Shown: positions 5,931 through 7,199 of the stretch, in pieces
Position numbering within the stretch: position 1 is the first letter of the stretch
How the letters are laid out: every line of letters begins with the position of its first letter
From: an uncultured Acetobacteraceae bacterium
Lineage (GTDB): Bacteria; Pseudomonadota; Alphaproteobacteria; Acetobacterales; Acetobacteraceae
Direction of reading: 5' to 3'
NCBI GenBank assembly: GCA_937874445.1
Contig: CALNAL010000343.1
Span: 1 to 7,199 of the forward strand
Length of the DNA stretch: 7,199 nt
Made by a program: the position numbers and the translations under genes
The notes under the pieces: generated by a model
What the model saw: the letters and a program-made list of their open reading frames with translations, nothing else
Database searches by the model: none
What the model was told of the DNA's origin: nothing

Positions 5931-6180
5931 AAAAAATAGGGATTAGTATCAAAAAATATACCATCCCTCCGTTCGGTAATTCCTGCTCATGAATGCAGGT
6001 TGTCTTCCGTCCAATCGAAAATAATTGACTGCACGTTTGGGTTGTGTCCTGATCGGCGCAGATTTTTCTGCAATGAAGCGGAAGACGCGGGTGCCTGAAG
6101 GCAGCAGTTTTCTTCTCGACGGGTTGTCCTGGGTCCGTGATTTGTTGCGAATGCAGGTTGTTTCCCGGCGTGTCTGAAAA
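5931..6180. other. AT-rich intergenic block
   Basis: Positions 5941-6180 are about 48% G+C by direct count (5941-6000 is 40%), whereas the flanking genes are far more GC-rich. No frame here has protein-like content. The block carries two A-tracts (AAAAAATA at 5931 and 5951), a good -35-like TTGACT (6025-6030) without a convincing -10 box, small stem-loops (CCTGC 5982-5986 with GCAGG 5995-5999; GCAGA 6058-6062 with TCTGC 6067-6071), and repeated GGTTGT motifs. It may be a regulatory region for the downstream Hint gene, an untranslated RNA, or a remnant of acquired DNA. Confidence 0.5.
5991..6161 (+). repeat. Degenerate direct repeats around GAATGCAGGTTGT
   Basis: GAATGCAGGTTGT occurs exactly at 5991-6003 and 6149-6161, and both copies continue with pyrimidine/CCG sequence and then a GAAAAT. 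GGGTTGT with a following CCTG occurs at 6039 and 6121. In all, GGTTGT followed by a C/T-rich stretch appears four times (5998, 6040, 6122, 6156). The pattern suggests old partial duplications. Confidence 0.5.
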
Positions 6181-6526
6181 TCTGGGTCTTCCGGTGCCGG
6201 CTGGCGGTCCTTTCGCTGTTGAGATGGGACAGGGCCCCATGAGATGCCGGGAAAGTTCCGTCGTCGATGGTGGATACGGCGCGGCCGAAGCGCTGGCAGC
6301 CGGCCCGCGGGCGCAGGGGAGCGCCCCGCGACCTTCCCTCGCCCGGGGAGGCAGCCTCGCGCGGCAGGACCGCAGGGCAAATCCCGTCGCGCCGGGGTGG
6401 GAGCGGCAGGTTCTGCGGGGACCGTCTCCGGAAGCGCCGCAGCCACCGGTCGTCCCGGCTTTTCCACAGCCATCGCAGAGTCCCGCGGCGGCGTTCGGCC
6501 GCGCGCCAGGAGAGGCCTCGCCGACG
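6181..6526. other. GC-rich spacer before the Hint gene, no gene supported
   Basis: The Hint reading frame stays open upstream through this stretch (GTG at 6137, ATG at 6224 and 6239), giving a low-complexity Pro/Arg/Gly/Ala sequence. Counting from 6224, about three quarters of third codon positions are G or C here, against about nine tenths after 6527. That suggests the stretch is not translated, or is a weakly constrained linker. I see no other feature in it. Confidence 0.45.
6508..6515 (+). promoter_or_regulatory. Ribosome site favouring the Hint start at 6527
   Basis: AGGAGAGG lies 11 bases before the ATG at 6527, slightly long but strong. The upstream candidate starts at 6137 and 6224 have no comparable site. 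Confidence 0.5.
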
Positions 6527-7195
6527 ATGGAGACCGAGGAATTCATCGGCCAGGATTTCGTGGGCGTGGCGGCGCGCGCGCGCATCCGCACGCCCGGGGG
6601 GAGCCGCCCCGTGGAGGAGCTGGCTCCGGGCGAACTCGTCCTCACCGGCACCGGCACCGGGATCGCCAAGCCGATTCTCTGGATCGGCCGCAAGCAGATC
6701 GAGCCTCTGCGCTGTGACCCCCGGCACGGCCGGCCGGTGCGCGTCTGCGCCGGCGCCCTCGGGCAGGGGCCGGCGCACGACCTGCTGCTTTCTCCCTGGT
6801 GCGCCCTGCTGGTGGGCGGAGTCCTGGTGGAGGCTTCCGCCCTGGTGAACGGGACCACCGTCCGCCGCGAGGAGATCGGCGCCTTCTGCTTCTTCGGCCT
6901 GGAGTTCGCGGATCAGGAGCTGGTGCTGGCCGACGGCATCGCGGTGGAAAGTTTCGTCGCGCCGCCGGGATGCGGCACGCCCGACGATGACGGATTCGAG
7001 GAGGGGCTCCCCGGCGACTCCCTGTTCGACAACTGGCCGGAACGCCTGATGCTGCGCCCCGAATGGGAGACAGGGGCCGAATTGCCGCTCCCCCGGGCAA
7101 GATCGGCCCGCCAGGTGCCGCGGGCCGTGCGGGCCCTCCTGGGGCAGGCGACCCTGCACGCCGGGGGCGCCCCCGGCAGCGGTGTGGCGGGGTAG
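6527..7195 (+). CDS. Degenerate Hint-domain (Hint_2-like) protein
   Basis: The 222-residue protein resembles the stand-alone Hedgehog/intein (Hint_2, PF13403) proteins common in Acetobacteraceae and Rhodobacterales. Recognisable blocks are ARIRTPGGSRPVEELAPGEL (18-37), KPILWIGRKQIEP (48-60), RPVRVCAGALGQGPAHDLLL (69-88), LVNGTTVRREEIG (106-118) and LEFADQELVLADGIAVESF (125-143). The family normally starts the domain with a nucleophilic Cys in a CFxxGTRI-like motif, has His in LLLSPxHALxVDG, and has His in the later ELxxHxVLLAEG motif. Here these positions are Gly13, Cys92 (SPWCALLVGG) and Gln130, so self-cleavage is unlikely. The C-terminal tail (about 149-222) is unrecognised and ends in a low-complexity Gly/Ala run. 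No signal peptide or adjoining secretion gene is visible. The start at 6527 rests on the ribosome site and codon bias; an N-terminal extension to 6224 or 6137 is possible. The function is unknown. Confidence 0.75.
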   Translation: METEEFIGQDFVGVAARARIRTPGGSRPVEELAPGELVLTGTGTGIAKPILWIGRKQIEPLRCDPRHGRPVRVCAGALGQGPAHDLLLSPWCALLVGGVLVEASALVNGTTVRREEIGAFCFFGLEFADQELVLADGIAVESFVAPPGCGTPDDDGFEEGLPGDSLFDNWPERLMLRPEWETGAELPLPRARSARQVPRAVRALLGQATLHAGGAPGSGVAG

Positions 7196-7199
7196 GGAC

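Noticed and set aside
5949..6473. Minus-strand open frame over the AT-rich block and GC-rich spacer
   Set aside because: The product is Arg/Pro-rich with no domain, and the translation runs through the direct repeats without periodic protein features.
6137..6526. N-terminal extension of the Hint protein
   Set aside because: It has low-complexity sequence, weaker third-position G/C bias and no good ribosome site at 6137 or 6224. It is kept as an alternative, not the main call.

Overview
The window is GC-rich bacterial chromosome with tightly packed housekeeping and metabolic genes. Codon third positions are strongly G/C. The likely source is an alphaproteobacterium, most plausibly the Acetobacteraceae. 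That placement is an inference. It rests on base composition, GTG/ATG starts with GGAG-type ribosome sites, a stand-alone Hint-fold protein of a type common in that family, and a short hairpin repeat (consensus near AAGTCCTTTTTGCTTC) that I recall as frequent in such genomes. No rRNA, tRNA, CRISPR array, transposase or phage gene is visible.

Layout. At 1-228 there is no gene, only a hairpin repeat and a pair of GC-rich stem-loops. rmuC (229-1398, +) and dctA (1488-2789, -) converge on an 89-base gap holding two perfect inverted repeats. dctA diverges from a two-gene unit: a fumarylpyruvate/fumarylacetoacetate hydrolase-family gene (2952-3638) and exonuclease III (xth, 3635-4441), joined by an ATGA overlap. 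The gap 4442-4618 contains two more copies of the hairpin repeat in opposite orientations. The second of these runs into a promoter-like sequence for gloB (4619-5341), which may be leaderless. A DUF985 cupin gene (5438-5869) follows. A 657-base gap (5870-6526) then opens with a strikingly AT-rich block. The window ends with a degenerate Hint-domain gene (6527-7195).

How the genes relate. RmuC and exonuclease III both act on DNA integrity, but they lie in separate transcription units. DctA (C4-dicarboxylate uptake) and the FAH-family hydrolase (which releases fumarate- or pyruvate-type acids from aromatic breakdown products) are divergently transcribed around a 162-base region containing a 16-base palindrome, so shared control is conceivable. 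GloB completes methylglyoxal detoxification. No single dedicated new system emerges. The most noteworthy signals are the covarying hairpin repeat, the Hint protein that has lost its catalytic residues, and the AT-rich repeat-bearing block ahead of it.
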